In this document: in pieces, positions 10,121 to 20,048 of the stretch
How the letters are laid out: every line of letters begins with the position of its first letter
Numbering within the stretch: position 1 is the stretch's first letter
Origin: Takakia lepidozioides
Taxonomy: Eukaryota; Streptophyta; Takakiopsida; Takakiales; Takakiaceae
DNA length: 64,000 nt
NCBI GenBank assembly: GCA_030704615.1
Contig: CM060731.1
Location: forward strand, 11,656,001-11,720,000
Direction: 5' to 3'
Made by a program: the position numbers and the translations under genes
Notes under the pieces: model-generated
Database searches by the model: none
Told to the model about the DNA's origin: nothing
What the model saw: the letters and a program-made list of their open reading frames with translations, nothing else

Positions 10121-12510
10121 TCGCCGTCGCCCATCGGTCGTCGGAAAATAAATAAATAAATAATAAAATTAAGAATCATCAAGCAAGTCATTTGTTTGAA
10201 ACCAAATGTAAGTCCTTTCAGATTCAAAATTGTAGCTGAAGTTTAAGTTTATGATCCCTAGCTCTTTTGCCACTATTGGGTTGCAATTTACATGAACCAT
10301 ACAACAATTGATGTGCAAAAGAAAACCCTACCGTACCAAGTGAAATAGAGAATATCCTATAACTTCCGTACCCCCCTAAAACGTAAAATAATTGACCTAA
10401 CTTAACTTTCTAAAACTTCTTTTAATCATTCTTAGCTAGTAATTGTCGTCGTTTGTGGATGTCTTCGCAATATGGACAGCGGAAGAGTAGAGGGAGGTTA
10501 AGCTCGGATTCAGATACTCATATAGGTGTTGTTTCGTCCACTTATAGTTCGTCTACCTTCAAGCAATTTCACAGTTTCGGCAAGTATGCCCACTATGTTG
10601 AGGGTTGGATCTCCCTATTGCAGAGGCAATAAGAGATTGGACTGAGTTTGTCAAAATATACCCACCCAAAGCTACATCACCATCACCGAGAGCTCCAGGA
10701 ACCGCTCCAAGAACTGCCGTCATCCCAGCCCATTAGGACTTAGAAAAGTTCACCTACCTCCGCCATAACACCTACTAGTCACTAGCGATAGCAGAAGTGC
10801 CAACAAGACTGCCACCATTAGAGGGCTCTACACTCGTAGATGAAGCTAAAATAATTCATCTATCGGCCTCTCTTCCCTCCTCTACCTATTTGCCCTCTTT
10901 TCCCACCACCTTTTGGGGTTGATTTCAATGTTTTTTCCCCCCCCCTAATGTTGGTGATGTACGGCTACAAGTTGCAATGTCGGCATTGGGCACCGGGACA
11001 ACCACAAGTTGGTTAATCTGATATCTTTCGTTGCCTCACTTACCATGTGGTCATCTTCTCTCTTTATAGCCCGCTCTCGGGCCTCACGAACTTTGCGGTG
11101 ATGCATCAATTGCCACTTCCTAACCTTCCTACCTCTTATCTCTTTCTTCCATTTTTTTTCATCTTCCCATAAGAGCTTAGTGTAAAAATCGTGTTATCTT
11201 ACATTTGTATACCAAACCACCGCTCATTTACAGACAGACATTTTAGCGCGGGCCTAAACTAGCATGAAAGTCATAGATGGTCGTCATGCCCTGAGGAGAA
11301 ATAATTGATCTGTGCTTTGCGACCAGCACGCCGCTTTGCCAATGGAGTCCGCAATGATGGCCTTGCATGGAGCGGAAGTGTACGGAGGTAGAGGTATAAA
11401 AAGCTTCAGCAAGAAGGAGACAATACAAAATAAGAGCCCACGTGAGAGCGAGACAGGCTGCGTAAAGATGAACTTTAAGAACACCAAGCCAGCCAACATC
11501 ATGTCTATATATATATATATATATATATATTCAAGCATATTCAATTGTATAATCCCAAATTATATTAATATGAATATTAAAATCATTATATCGTAGATGG
11601 TAGAAACATCATACCCGACAAGTACAATGACGACACGTTTGTACTGCGATTCTCGCAGGCGGGCCGATCTGTATTTGCAACATATGTCCTTCCTACAACA
11701 AACACTTATTCCTTAGTCTTAAAACCACAAAATAAAAACAGAAAATAATCACAACATAAACACAAGAATACAAAACAAAAGAATAAATGTAAAAACATTG
11801 CAATACAACAAGTAAACATAGTGGAGGCTTATCTTGAGAGCTCGAGGAAGAAACGCATGTTCAAATGAGGGCTTGCAATTCTTATAGTGTACAATTAGCC
11901 CCTAACAATTAATGCTATGAAATATCTATTAAAATTTATCGTCCATTGGGTAAGACTACCTTCCATTGGACAGAAGCGTGCACCGTTGCAAACCATCGTT
12001 GAACTTTGGATGGTAAGGACATGCACCGTTGGATGGAATGAAACGGCCGTTGGGTTTTGGATGGTAAATGGTTGTGCAACCATTGGATTTTGGATGATAA
12101 GGGACATGCACCGTTTAGACGGAATGAAATAGACAGTGTGTGTGTGCATGGTGCATCAGTATGATAAGCTAATAACAGGTCCAAGGCTACAGCCCAGGAA
12201 GCTGTTCGGATTGCCGAGGATGAAGGAGGAGGTAGCACGGGGTACCTAACAAACAACTGTAGTGGTTAGGTGTCATTATAACGCAATCTATTCATTTGAA
12301 TTGTTTGAATGTCGTGCATTAAATACCCTAGCATGCACAAAGGAATGACCGGCGAGAGCCGGTCATTTTTGGATTTCTGATCGGTTGTTGAAGGTTCAAT
12401 AGGTTACGTGCACGCATCCTACAAATATAAGATGCGTTTTAAAGTATTTTTCATTGTTAGATACGTTCATAGCGGCAAGGCTTGATGGAGACTTTAACAC
12501 TTCTATATAT
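10121..12510. other. AT-rich spacer, no gene recognised; (TA)n tract at 11506-11530
   Basis: No domain-bearing frame was seen. A TA dinucleotide microsatellite lies at 11506-11530. Between about 11940 and 12110 the phrase CCATTGGAC/CCGTTGGATG...TTTGGATGGTAA recurs three to four times as short degenerate direct repeats. Confidence 0.45.
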
Positions 12511-12514
12511 ATGT

Positions 12515-12810
12515 TATGTGGGGCCGCCAGAGCTGTCGGTCCCAATTTTATTAGTAAACTCTGGCGGTCCCCAATTTTATCCAGACAAATAATAATAATA
12601 ATAATAAATAATTGGGACCGCCGCGGCAAAGCTGGCGGTCCCGAATTTATTAAGTAATTTCTTAAAAATCGGGACTACCAACTTTGGTGGTCCCACTTTA
12701 TTAACTATTTTCTTGAAAATTTGGGACCGCCAAAGCTAACGGTGCCGATTTATTAAATATTTTATTTAAATTTGAGACCGTTAGATCCAACGATCTCAAT
12801 TTTTTTTTAA
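12515..12810. repeat. Array of GGGACCGCC/GGCGGTCCC hairpin modules, cluster 2
   Basis: At least five modules sit in about 290 bp: GGGCCGCCAGAGCTGTCGG followed by TCCC; CTGGCGGTCCCC; GGGACCGCC..GGCGGTCCC (12615-12643); GGGACTACC..GGTGGTCCC (12670-12694); GGGACCGCCAAAGCTAACGG (12722-12741). Spacers are TTTATTAA-rich with a period of about 65-70 bp. Compensating changes are visible: when one arm has ACTACC the other has GGTGGT. Confidence 0.7.
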
Positions 12811-13496
12811 ATAATGTTTATCTATGACTCTTATATGATATAGAGAGCTCTTGTCCATGTCAGTCATGCTTTTGAGGTGGAGATTGCCTATTTTGGACCA
12901 TCGGAATGGCGGCTTACATATTACTTATATGATAAACTATGCAATGTATAAGTTAAAATTTAAAGCCAATTATACAATGTAAACTGAATTTTTTAGGTGA
13001 TGCGATGCCTATTACGCTCACGTGTTGAGAGGCGTTGAAACTGCTTTGTTCATAGAGTATGTTCATATAGCAATTAGGTATCGGAGGGGTGATAGAATGA
13101 TTGCAGCAGTATATATAAAAAAGTCTACAAGGGATATGGTACTCCTGAATCCAAAAGTGAAGGAAGGTAGCATATACATTTTGTTTGATATACAGTCAGC
13201 TCGTTGATTTCATACACCCTAGAGGTAGAAGCAGCATTGCCCTTTGGGTTCGTGAAGTAGGCCGATAAAAAAAAATAAACATCATGACACGTGAAGTAAC
13301 TTAGGGAAGCCGAGTAGAAATGTTGTGCAATGGTCAGTGGAAGTGGTACCGAGGTCAGAATTAGTTATGTAGAGGAATTCAGTTCATTAAGAAATAATTA
13401 CGTTTAGACTGTTGCAGTAAGAAAGCTAGTGGTTACAAAAAACTCAACTCTAGATGACAAGTCCATCATGAATTGATGCACATTTTTATGGGAGAG
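12811..13496. other. No gene recognised
   Basis: AT-rich. A short open frame near 13022-13207 has no recognisable domain and no coding-like context. Confidence 0.4.
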
Positions 13497-13921
13497 ATAC
13501 TGATGATGTTAGTGATTGGGTTGAGAGGATGCAAATGGAGATGTTCGTGATCTTATTGCGGACAAAATGTTCAAAGTTGCTCGTTTAAACCTGAAATCAA
13601 GAGCTAATGAGTGGTTCCGTAAGCAGAACCGTATACTTGACAACTAGCCAAATTTCCAAACAGCCATTGTGGCGAAATTTGGTACGGTTGATATGATAGA
13701 AGTTAAACTGCGCATGGATCTCACAGGAACACATGCAGAGGGTGCAAACGTATTTTGGCAGGCTCAATCGGCTGTTTAGGTCAGAAAGGAGGCGATTTGG
13801 TGGTGGTTTGCATCTAGAAATTGCAAGAGTTATGTTGGGCAGACGCTTTGCCGACATCGATGAAGCATTGGAGACGGCTGTGGTTGACAATATTCTAATG
13901 TCAAAATATTTCAATATTTAG
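13497..13921 (+). pseudogene. LTR-retrotransposon gag fragment, decayed
   Basis: Across shifting plus-strand frames the reading gives DDVSDWVERMQMEM, then MFKVARLNLKSRANEWF and FQTAIVAKFGTVDMIEVKLR, then RVQTYFGRLNRLFRSERRR...ARVMLGRRFADIDEALETAV. The order of a W-F helix, an F-KFG/YGT segment and a 'YFxRLxxLFR' helix matches retrotransposon gag capsid domains of the Ty3 type. There is at least one internal stop (after RILDN) and at least two frameshifts. No LTR, protease or RT was found beside it. Confidence 0.6.
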
Positions 13922-14320
13922 GATCATCCAGTTGTACTTCTCATTCCCCCATTTTGCGTCAATTGCCAACATCTCACGTATTGCCCCCCATTCCACCACT
14001 TTGTATGACCGTCTAGTTTACGTGGATTCACAACAAAATGTTTTACGACTCCCCATGCCGGTGTTAGAACCTCACAGCTAAACTCTCGTTGTTATGTTGG
14101 TTGAATGCAATTTCGGATTTTTTTCCTTGGGATGTTATTCCGTTAACTCCCAATTCTTAAATCCCCAATAATTCTAACCCTACAAACTTTAGCATATCCT
14201 CCTTCTTTGTAGGCGTCAAGTTATAGTACATGCGCACTTGTGCTGAAGTAAATAAGTTCTTTACTGTCTGCTACGCTCGATAATGTCGTCTTTCAAGAGA
14301 TTAACTTAGTTTGATGTTTC
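13922..14320. other. No gene recognised
   Basis: Spacer between the gag remnant and hairpin cluster 3. Nothing identified. Confidence 0.4.
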
Positions 14321-14324
14321 AAAT

Positions 14325-14720
14325 TTCGACGGTCACATATATATATTTTTTGATAAATACAAGCAACCGCCAAAATTCCGCAATCACTTATATTTTAATA
14401 AATAAACAAAGTAAGCGACCGTCGAAATTAATAAGTACTTATGACCGCTGAATTTCGGCGGTTGCTTATATTTAAAGGTTGTTTGTGTTTATGAAAATAA
14501 ATAAATACACGCGACTATCGAATTCCAGCGGTTGCCTATATTTAAGAAATAAATTAATAGGCAACCTCCGAAATTTAGTGATCGCTTGAGTTCAACAAAA
14601 TAAATTAATGCACATTGACCGTCATATTTCAGCGGTCATTTGTCTTTAAATAAATAAATAAACTCATATGACCGCCGAATTTTGGCAATCACTTGTATTG
14701 TTCAAAAAATAAATAGACCA
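14325..14720. repeat. Hairpin array, cluster 3 (GACCGCCGAAATT/AATTTCGGCGGT type)
   Basis: Modules built from GCGACCGTCGAAATT and its inverse AATTTCGGCGGTTGCTTAT recur about five times with TAAATAAATAAA spacers of roughly 60 bp. The core is related to clusters 1 and 2 (GACCGCC / GGCGGTC), but the loop and flanks differ, so it is a separate sub-family. Confidence 0.65.
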
Positions 14721-14779
14721 TGGCTGTCACGTTATAAAAAAAGTAATAATAATAATAAAAGTGAATAATAAAAAATTTA

Positions 14780-14872
14780 CAACACGTAACGTGCGTTTTC
14801 AACGTGACGCGATACACGTTTGGACGTGACGCCGACGTGGCACGGCGCTGACGTGCCAGCGCCACGTCATGT
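14780..14872. repeat. ACGT-core cluster with nested inverted repeats
   Basis: About eight ACGT cores sit in about 90 bp, including GACGTGGC, GACGTGCC and CCACGTCATG. GTGGCACGGCGCTGACG and CGTGCCAGCGCCACG form overlapping inverted arms. Together with 8985-9085 it brackets the three hairpin clusters. Confidence 0.5.
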
Positions 14873-16191
14873 CTAGATTCACAATTAGGGTGACATCTTC
14901 TTTGGAATCCTCAATCTTGGAAACAATCTCTTCAGGCGATAATACTAGTATGGACTGGTGCAATAGGTGGAAGATTATTCTTGTAATGGTGGCTATGACA
15001 TGATTATCGCTGGGAACCCAAATGAGCCATATGTCACAATGAACATGAAAAAAAAAATAAAAAATAAAAAAAATTCTTCTCTTTTCCAATTGTCGTGCGC
15101 ATATATATCGCTATACAACTACATCGCTATTCAATCCACAGGGTCTTGGGGTGCAGTGGGCTTAACCAAGTATGATTGATTTCTGGAGTTTCTTTATCAT
15201 TCAAGATAGATGAGCCTCACCGCATTTGACGCGATGATAATTCTTCTCAGGGCCCATTATTAACTTTGGGACCTAGATTGACACTTGGGCAAAATCAAGT
15301 GTCAATACGAAACAACTAGTTATTCCTTAGCTAGTTTCACACTAGCTACATTAAACTAGATATTTTTCTACTAACTAGTAAGCTAACTTGACACAATGTT
15401 ATTCATTAGCAGCAAACAATCTTTAATGGTTTTTTTTTTTTTAAGAGTAATTTCTCAAATCTGCTCTTACAAAACCATCATACGGTATTGGAAGAGAACT
15501 TTGTTCATTTAGGGTGAAGGGATTGGAAAGAGCATGTTGTGTTACAACATGCTCTACCCGTGGGCAATTGATATGGCTGATGCGTTGTTCTGGTGAAAAC
15601 CTGGTCACGTAGACCAATGCTCTTCAACACTGACAGTACTATCTAGCTCGATGACGAGTCAGTAGAAGATGAACTCAAGAATGAACATTCTAAGTTCTTG
15701 TAGGTTGTGGATGCATGATGTTGTAGTATGTTACCAACACAAAATAGAGATCACATGTTGATTGCACTGTTGTTTGGCCGTAGGTTTTTAGTTGATGCGA
15801 TACAAATCCAGTGAAGTATGGGCCATCGATGACAAAGATTGTGCTCCTGAGTTCACCTAAAAAAGATATTTATTGGGTAAGTTTTGTGACATGCATTATG
15901 CAAAAAACAAGACATTGTAGTGTGTTACTTTCATTTGCATTCCAAACTATTGCACATCTCTGAATAAAGATTTTGTGTCGTGATGCAGAAAGTTCTCAAA
16001 TGCAAAGGCTATAAAATTATATACCTGGACACGTGGAGCCTTGCGAAGCTGGAATGTTCTCAAGTTGTCATATACAATGAGATATCTACGTCTGAAATGA
16101 TAAAACTTTATGACGGACGGAACAAATCCAAAGAAACATCCAAGAAAATGGTCAATTGTGATGTTTGATTGGAACTAGGTGATATCTTGGT
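14873..16191. other. No gene recognised
   Basis: AT-rich spacer with poly-T near 15430. A coding-like stretch near 15980-16168 (LKCKGYKIIYLDTWSLAKL...) has no recognised domain. Confidence 0.35.
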
Positions 16192-16557
16192 TTGAAATGT
16201 TATTTGGTGTATGCATCTCATGTTGTCATCGATGTCTACTTCCACAGGTGGAGTGACATTTTGCGCGTCGTGTTGGAGAATTACTCCGAAAACCAACGAA
16301 ATGTACTCGAGATGACTGTTAATAGTTCTCCTACTCATCTCATTAATGAAAGCCTCGGTGTTACATATGTCAATCGTGAAATCAACAACTGCGTCCTCCA
16401 CCTTAGAGTGGATCCAGACTTTATCACGACACACATACATTGGACCTCATCTTATTTGTCAAAGAGTGTGGCTTATAAACTCTGGGAGACAAGTTGTTCC
16501 GAAGTGCGCCGATTTGTCGAGGATGTATCAGGCGTTAGAGTTAGGGAATGTGCATGA
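16192..16557 (+). CDS. Unidentified 121-residue open frame
   Basis: The frame starts MKCYLVYASHVVIDVYFHRW, is mixed in composition and ends RVRECA. I recognise no domain, signal peptide or membrane segment. It lies directly before the ACACCACC palindrome repeats and may be part of a transposon or chance. No splice or promoter signals support it as a gene. Confidence 0.15.
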   Translation: MKCYLVYASHVVIDVYFHRWSDILRVVLENYSENQRNVLEMTVNSSPTHLINESLGVTYVNREINNCVLHLRVDPDFITTHIHWTSSYLSKSVAYKLWETSCSEVRRFVEDVSGVRVRECA

Positions 16558-18254
16558 AAAAGTGCATGATAATTAATGTACATTCATGTTTTGATTTTGA
16601 ATTTTGAAATGTTGAATGCATTAGTAATTATTGTGTTGTTGATTTTTCTAACTTGGATGTAGTTATAGTGTTTGGAATAGGTAGTGTGATGTGCACCCAC
16701 CATCCCCACGGATGGTGTATATACACCACCTCTAGTCAATACCTAACTCAACACCAATAATGTGCTCACATGTAACCAAAATGAGTCGCCACAAGATAAG
16801 ATCATATGTTTAAATCACGCCACTTGGCGTTCATGCATAGACTTACCTAGATATCCTCTTTTGTATGTTCCTTCTACATGAAAGAAGACTCATTATCATT
16901 GTGTGTCTCTTGTCATTAAGTGACGTGATTTAAACTTACGTAAATACCCTCTTTTGTATGCTCTTTCCACAGGAAAGAAGACTCATTATCATTGTGTCTC
17001 TCTTATCATTAAGTGACGTAATTTAAACTTACCTATATACCCTCTTTTGTATGTTCCTTCCACAGGAAAGAAGGCTCATTATCATTGTGTCTATCTTGTC
17101 ATTCTCTTTTAGATACATCTACAACTACATCTACAAACGTTTCTTACGCTCTTTGGGTAAGTATAGCCGAGATCATATCAAGGTATTTTCTACGGGGTGG
17201 TTCATGTACCCTCTGCGTATGTTTTTGTATTTGAAACAAAGTATATAAATTCTCATATGCTTCTTGTAGGGTGGTGTACACGCGCTACCCCTATTGTATT
17301 CATCATTATTTGTATGGGGTAGTGTGTGTACACCACCCCTATCCTCATTATGTATATATAGAAATATGATGTTGTGCACGCACAAACCCTTTCCTCATTA
17401 TAAAGTACTATGTGTATACCACCATTCTCCTCAATATATATGTACAAAGAAGGTGGTGTGCACACACCACCCCAATATGGTAGTGTATGTACACCACCCC
17501 CTTGGAAGCCCCAAACATAAACAGTGTACTTATCTAGAACAAAGAATGTCGAGTTGCATAGATCTCTTACGAAACTTGGGTTGTTCTATCTCATTAGCCT
17601 CCAACTCTCCAACTGCGATTTATGAAAATGACTTGGGGTCACCACGATTTGTAAAGGTGTAGTCATTGTATCTTCACAAGAGCATTTGGGGTAGGTATGT
17701 ATTTCTTATGTAGGCCAATTAAAAAGCACAATAATTAATGTACATAGATTTGAAATTTGAAATTTGAAATGTTCAATGCATTAATGATGATTATTTGTTG
17801 ATTTTTCTATATTTGGGTGTAATTATAGTATTTGGAATATGGATTGTGGTGTGCACCCACCACCCCCACGGGTGGTGTATATACCACCCCTACTCAACAC
17901 CCTAGTCAACACCAATCATTTGCTCACATGTAACCAAAATGAGTCGTCAAAAGATAAGATCATATGTTTAAATCACGTCACGTTCATGCATAGACTCACC
18001 TAAAATACCCTATTTTGTACGTTCCTTTCTCAGAAAAGAGGGCTCATTATTATTGTGCCTCTCTTGTCGTTCTCTCTTTGATGCATTTACAACTACATCC
18101 ACAAACGTTTGCTACGTTCATTGGGTGTCTATAGCCAAGATCATATCAAGGTATGTTCTACGGGGTGGTTCATGTACCCTACCCCTCTCTTGCGTATGTT
18201 TTTATATTTGAAACAAAGTATATAAATTTGTTTTTTGCAGGGTGGGGTACACGC

Positions 18255-18975
18255 CTTGGGGGGGTCACTCCCCATATTTTCGAAACCACGTGAGAACAAA
18301 TATAAGGTGTGATTTATTTTTTTGAGGTAAATTTTAGAAAAGTTTTACTTAGAAAATATGGTAGGGCAATATCATTTCACCAGTTTTTTTAAAAAGAGGG
18401 GTCACAAAAAATCCAGAATTTTACTTAAAAAATTAATGTAATAAATGGCTTTAATCTACATTGTAATGTATCCATCTTGTGAAGTTTATCATATTTCATC
18501 CAGCTCTAATCCATCAGGATGAAATCAGGTAGAGGTCACCTGAAGTTCAAATATGGTTCTAGTGATACACAGTGGATTCATGTTGATACCATAATCTCAA
18601 CAGTGACTATTACATTTGAACCATCTCAAAACTTATACTCTTTAAATCCAAGTGATGATGCGGCTTTGAATGAATTCGTGGCTGATGAAAATTAATTTTT
18701 TTCTTGGGGCATTTGACTTATGTTTTTCTGGAATGTACTTGTTTGTTAACATGCTTTGAAATTTTCCAATTATTTAAAAGAATAATTTAAAATATGGTCT
18801 AATTAATTGTTGTAAAAACAATTATAAAAAAATAGTGTGTTATAAAACAAAGGGTTTTACAATATTACATAAAGATAGGGTGGAAAAAAATGATTTAAAA
18901 AAAATATATAGCCTGGTATAAATATACCTTTGTACGCACGTGATATGGAAAAAAATACATATAGTGACCCCCCGT
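18255..18975. mobile_element. 721-bp non-autonomous DNA element with 9-bp target-site duplication
   Basis: The second tandem unit is interrupted by DNA flanked on both sides by GGTACACGC (18246-18254 and 18976-18984). The first unit has a single uninterrupted GTACACGC there. Ends are inverted repeats: CTTGGGGGGGTCACT at the left and its near complement AGTGACCCCCCGT at the right. A 9-bp duplication fits a Mutator-like element and an 8-bp reading fits hAT. The interior is AT-rich apart from one small open frame. Confidence 0.82.
18519..18695 (+). CDS. 58-residue open frame inside the 721-bp element
   Basis: ATG at 18519 to TAA at 18693-18695. It begins MKSGRGHLKFKYGSSDTQ and ends LNEFVADEN. 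Composition is protein-like (no long homopolymers, acidic C-terminus) and more GC-rich than the surrounding element. No domain is recognised. It may be a captured exon fragment or chance. Confidence 0.25.
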   Translation: MKSGRGHLKFKYGSSDTQWIHVDTIISTVTITFEPSQNLYSLNPSDDAALNEFVADEN

Positions 18976-19669
18976 GGTACACGCACTATCCCTATTGTAA
19001 ATTCATGTTATTTTATATAGAATAGTGTGTGTACACCACCCCTATCCTCTAGAAATAGGGTGGTGTGTATACACACCACCCCAATATGGGACTGTATACC
19101 CCCCGGAAGCCCCAGACATAAACAATGTACTCACCTAGAACAAAGAATGCCGAGCTGCATAGGTTTCTTGTGAAGCTTGGGCTCCTAGCTCCATCTCATT
19201 ATCATATGTTTCTTGTAGGGTGAGGTACATGCACTACCCCTACTGTATTCACGTTATATATATGAAAATAAGGTGGTGTGCACGCACCACCCCTCTTCTC
19301 AACATATAAATATTCCTACAAGCTGAGATTTGAATTTTTATTTATGGGTAGTGTATAAGCACCATGAATATATATATGGAGGGAATGGGTATATTTAGAA
19401 AACAGGGTGGTGTGGGCACACTTCCCCTTTGGAAGCCCCAAACACAAACAATGTACTTACCGAAAGAGCCTTGCATTTGAGGTAGGTGTGTATTTCCTAT
19501 ATAGGCCAATAAAAAATCACAATAATTGATGTACTTTGATTTGAAATGTTAATTGCATTAATGATGATTGTGTTGTTGTTTTTTTTAATATACTTGGGTA
19601 TTGTTATAATTTTTGTAATAGATAGTGGTGGTGCGTACGCACCAGTGTTGGGCGGTTACCTGCCTGGGC

Positions 19670-19825
19670 CCCGGGTAACCACCAGTTCCGGTTCCGGTTA
19701 TGTGGAACCGGACCCGGAAATTGGGGATTGCGTGGGAACCGGAACCGGCGGTTCTAGCTACGACCACATGTGTGGGAACCGGGTTTGGGGACTCCAAAGC
19801 GGTTCCGGTTCCACCCATGGGCTGT
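19670..19825. repeat. GGTTCCGGTTCC subterminal repeats of the hAT element
   Basis: At least six copies of GGTTCCGG or its complement CCGGAACC occur in both orientations. They lie just inside the proposed left terminus, where hAT transposase-binding repeats normally sit. GC content rises sharply against the AT-rich surroundings. Confidence 0.65.
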
Positions 19826-20048
19826 AGCCCTAAGTGTCTCTACAACTCATCCAGCTCGCTCTCTCTCGCATACATCTTGCTCGCTACTCCAGTCCAGGTA
19901 AGGTTTGTGTTCCATGTCTCCATCTTCTACTTTATTGTTTGATTTCTCTCTCGCTCTCATTTCATTTCCATCTCCATTCTCTTTCCATCTTAGGTTGATT
20001 GATTTAATGTGTTGTTTGTTTCTTTTTTTCTCAGTTTATCGCACAAGA

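Larger units (their letters stand above)
16560..19640. repeat. Diverged tandem duplications with ACACCACC/GGTGGTGT palindromes
   Basis: Blocks repeat in order: an AATTTTGAAATGTT..GCATTA block (16590, 17755, 19540), the TTTGGAATA..GTGTGCACCCACC block (16670, 17830), GCTCACATGTAACCAAAATGAGTCG (split over 16765 and 17920), ACAACTACATC..AAACGTTT (17110, 18090), CTACGGGGTGGTTCATGTACCC (17192, 18159), and GGAAGCCCCARACATAAAC (17504, 19096, 19430). The unit is about 1.1 kb. A third, shorter copy is at 19090-19640, and a trace returns at 24940-25090, beyond the hAT element. Palindromic modules include a perfect 24-bp one at 19058-19081 (half-site GGGTGGTGTGTA) and GGTGCGTACGCACC at 19630-19643. No coding function was seen. 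Confidence 0.8.

Noticed and set aside
19546-19827. 93-residue frame with a hydrophobic start
   Set aside because: It spans the proposed left terminus and the GGTTCCGG subterminal repeats of the hAT element; it is a by-product of repeat composition.
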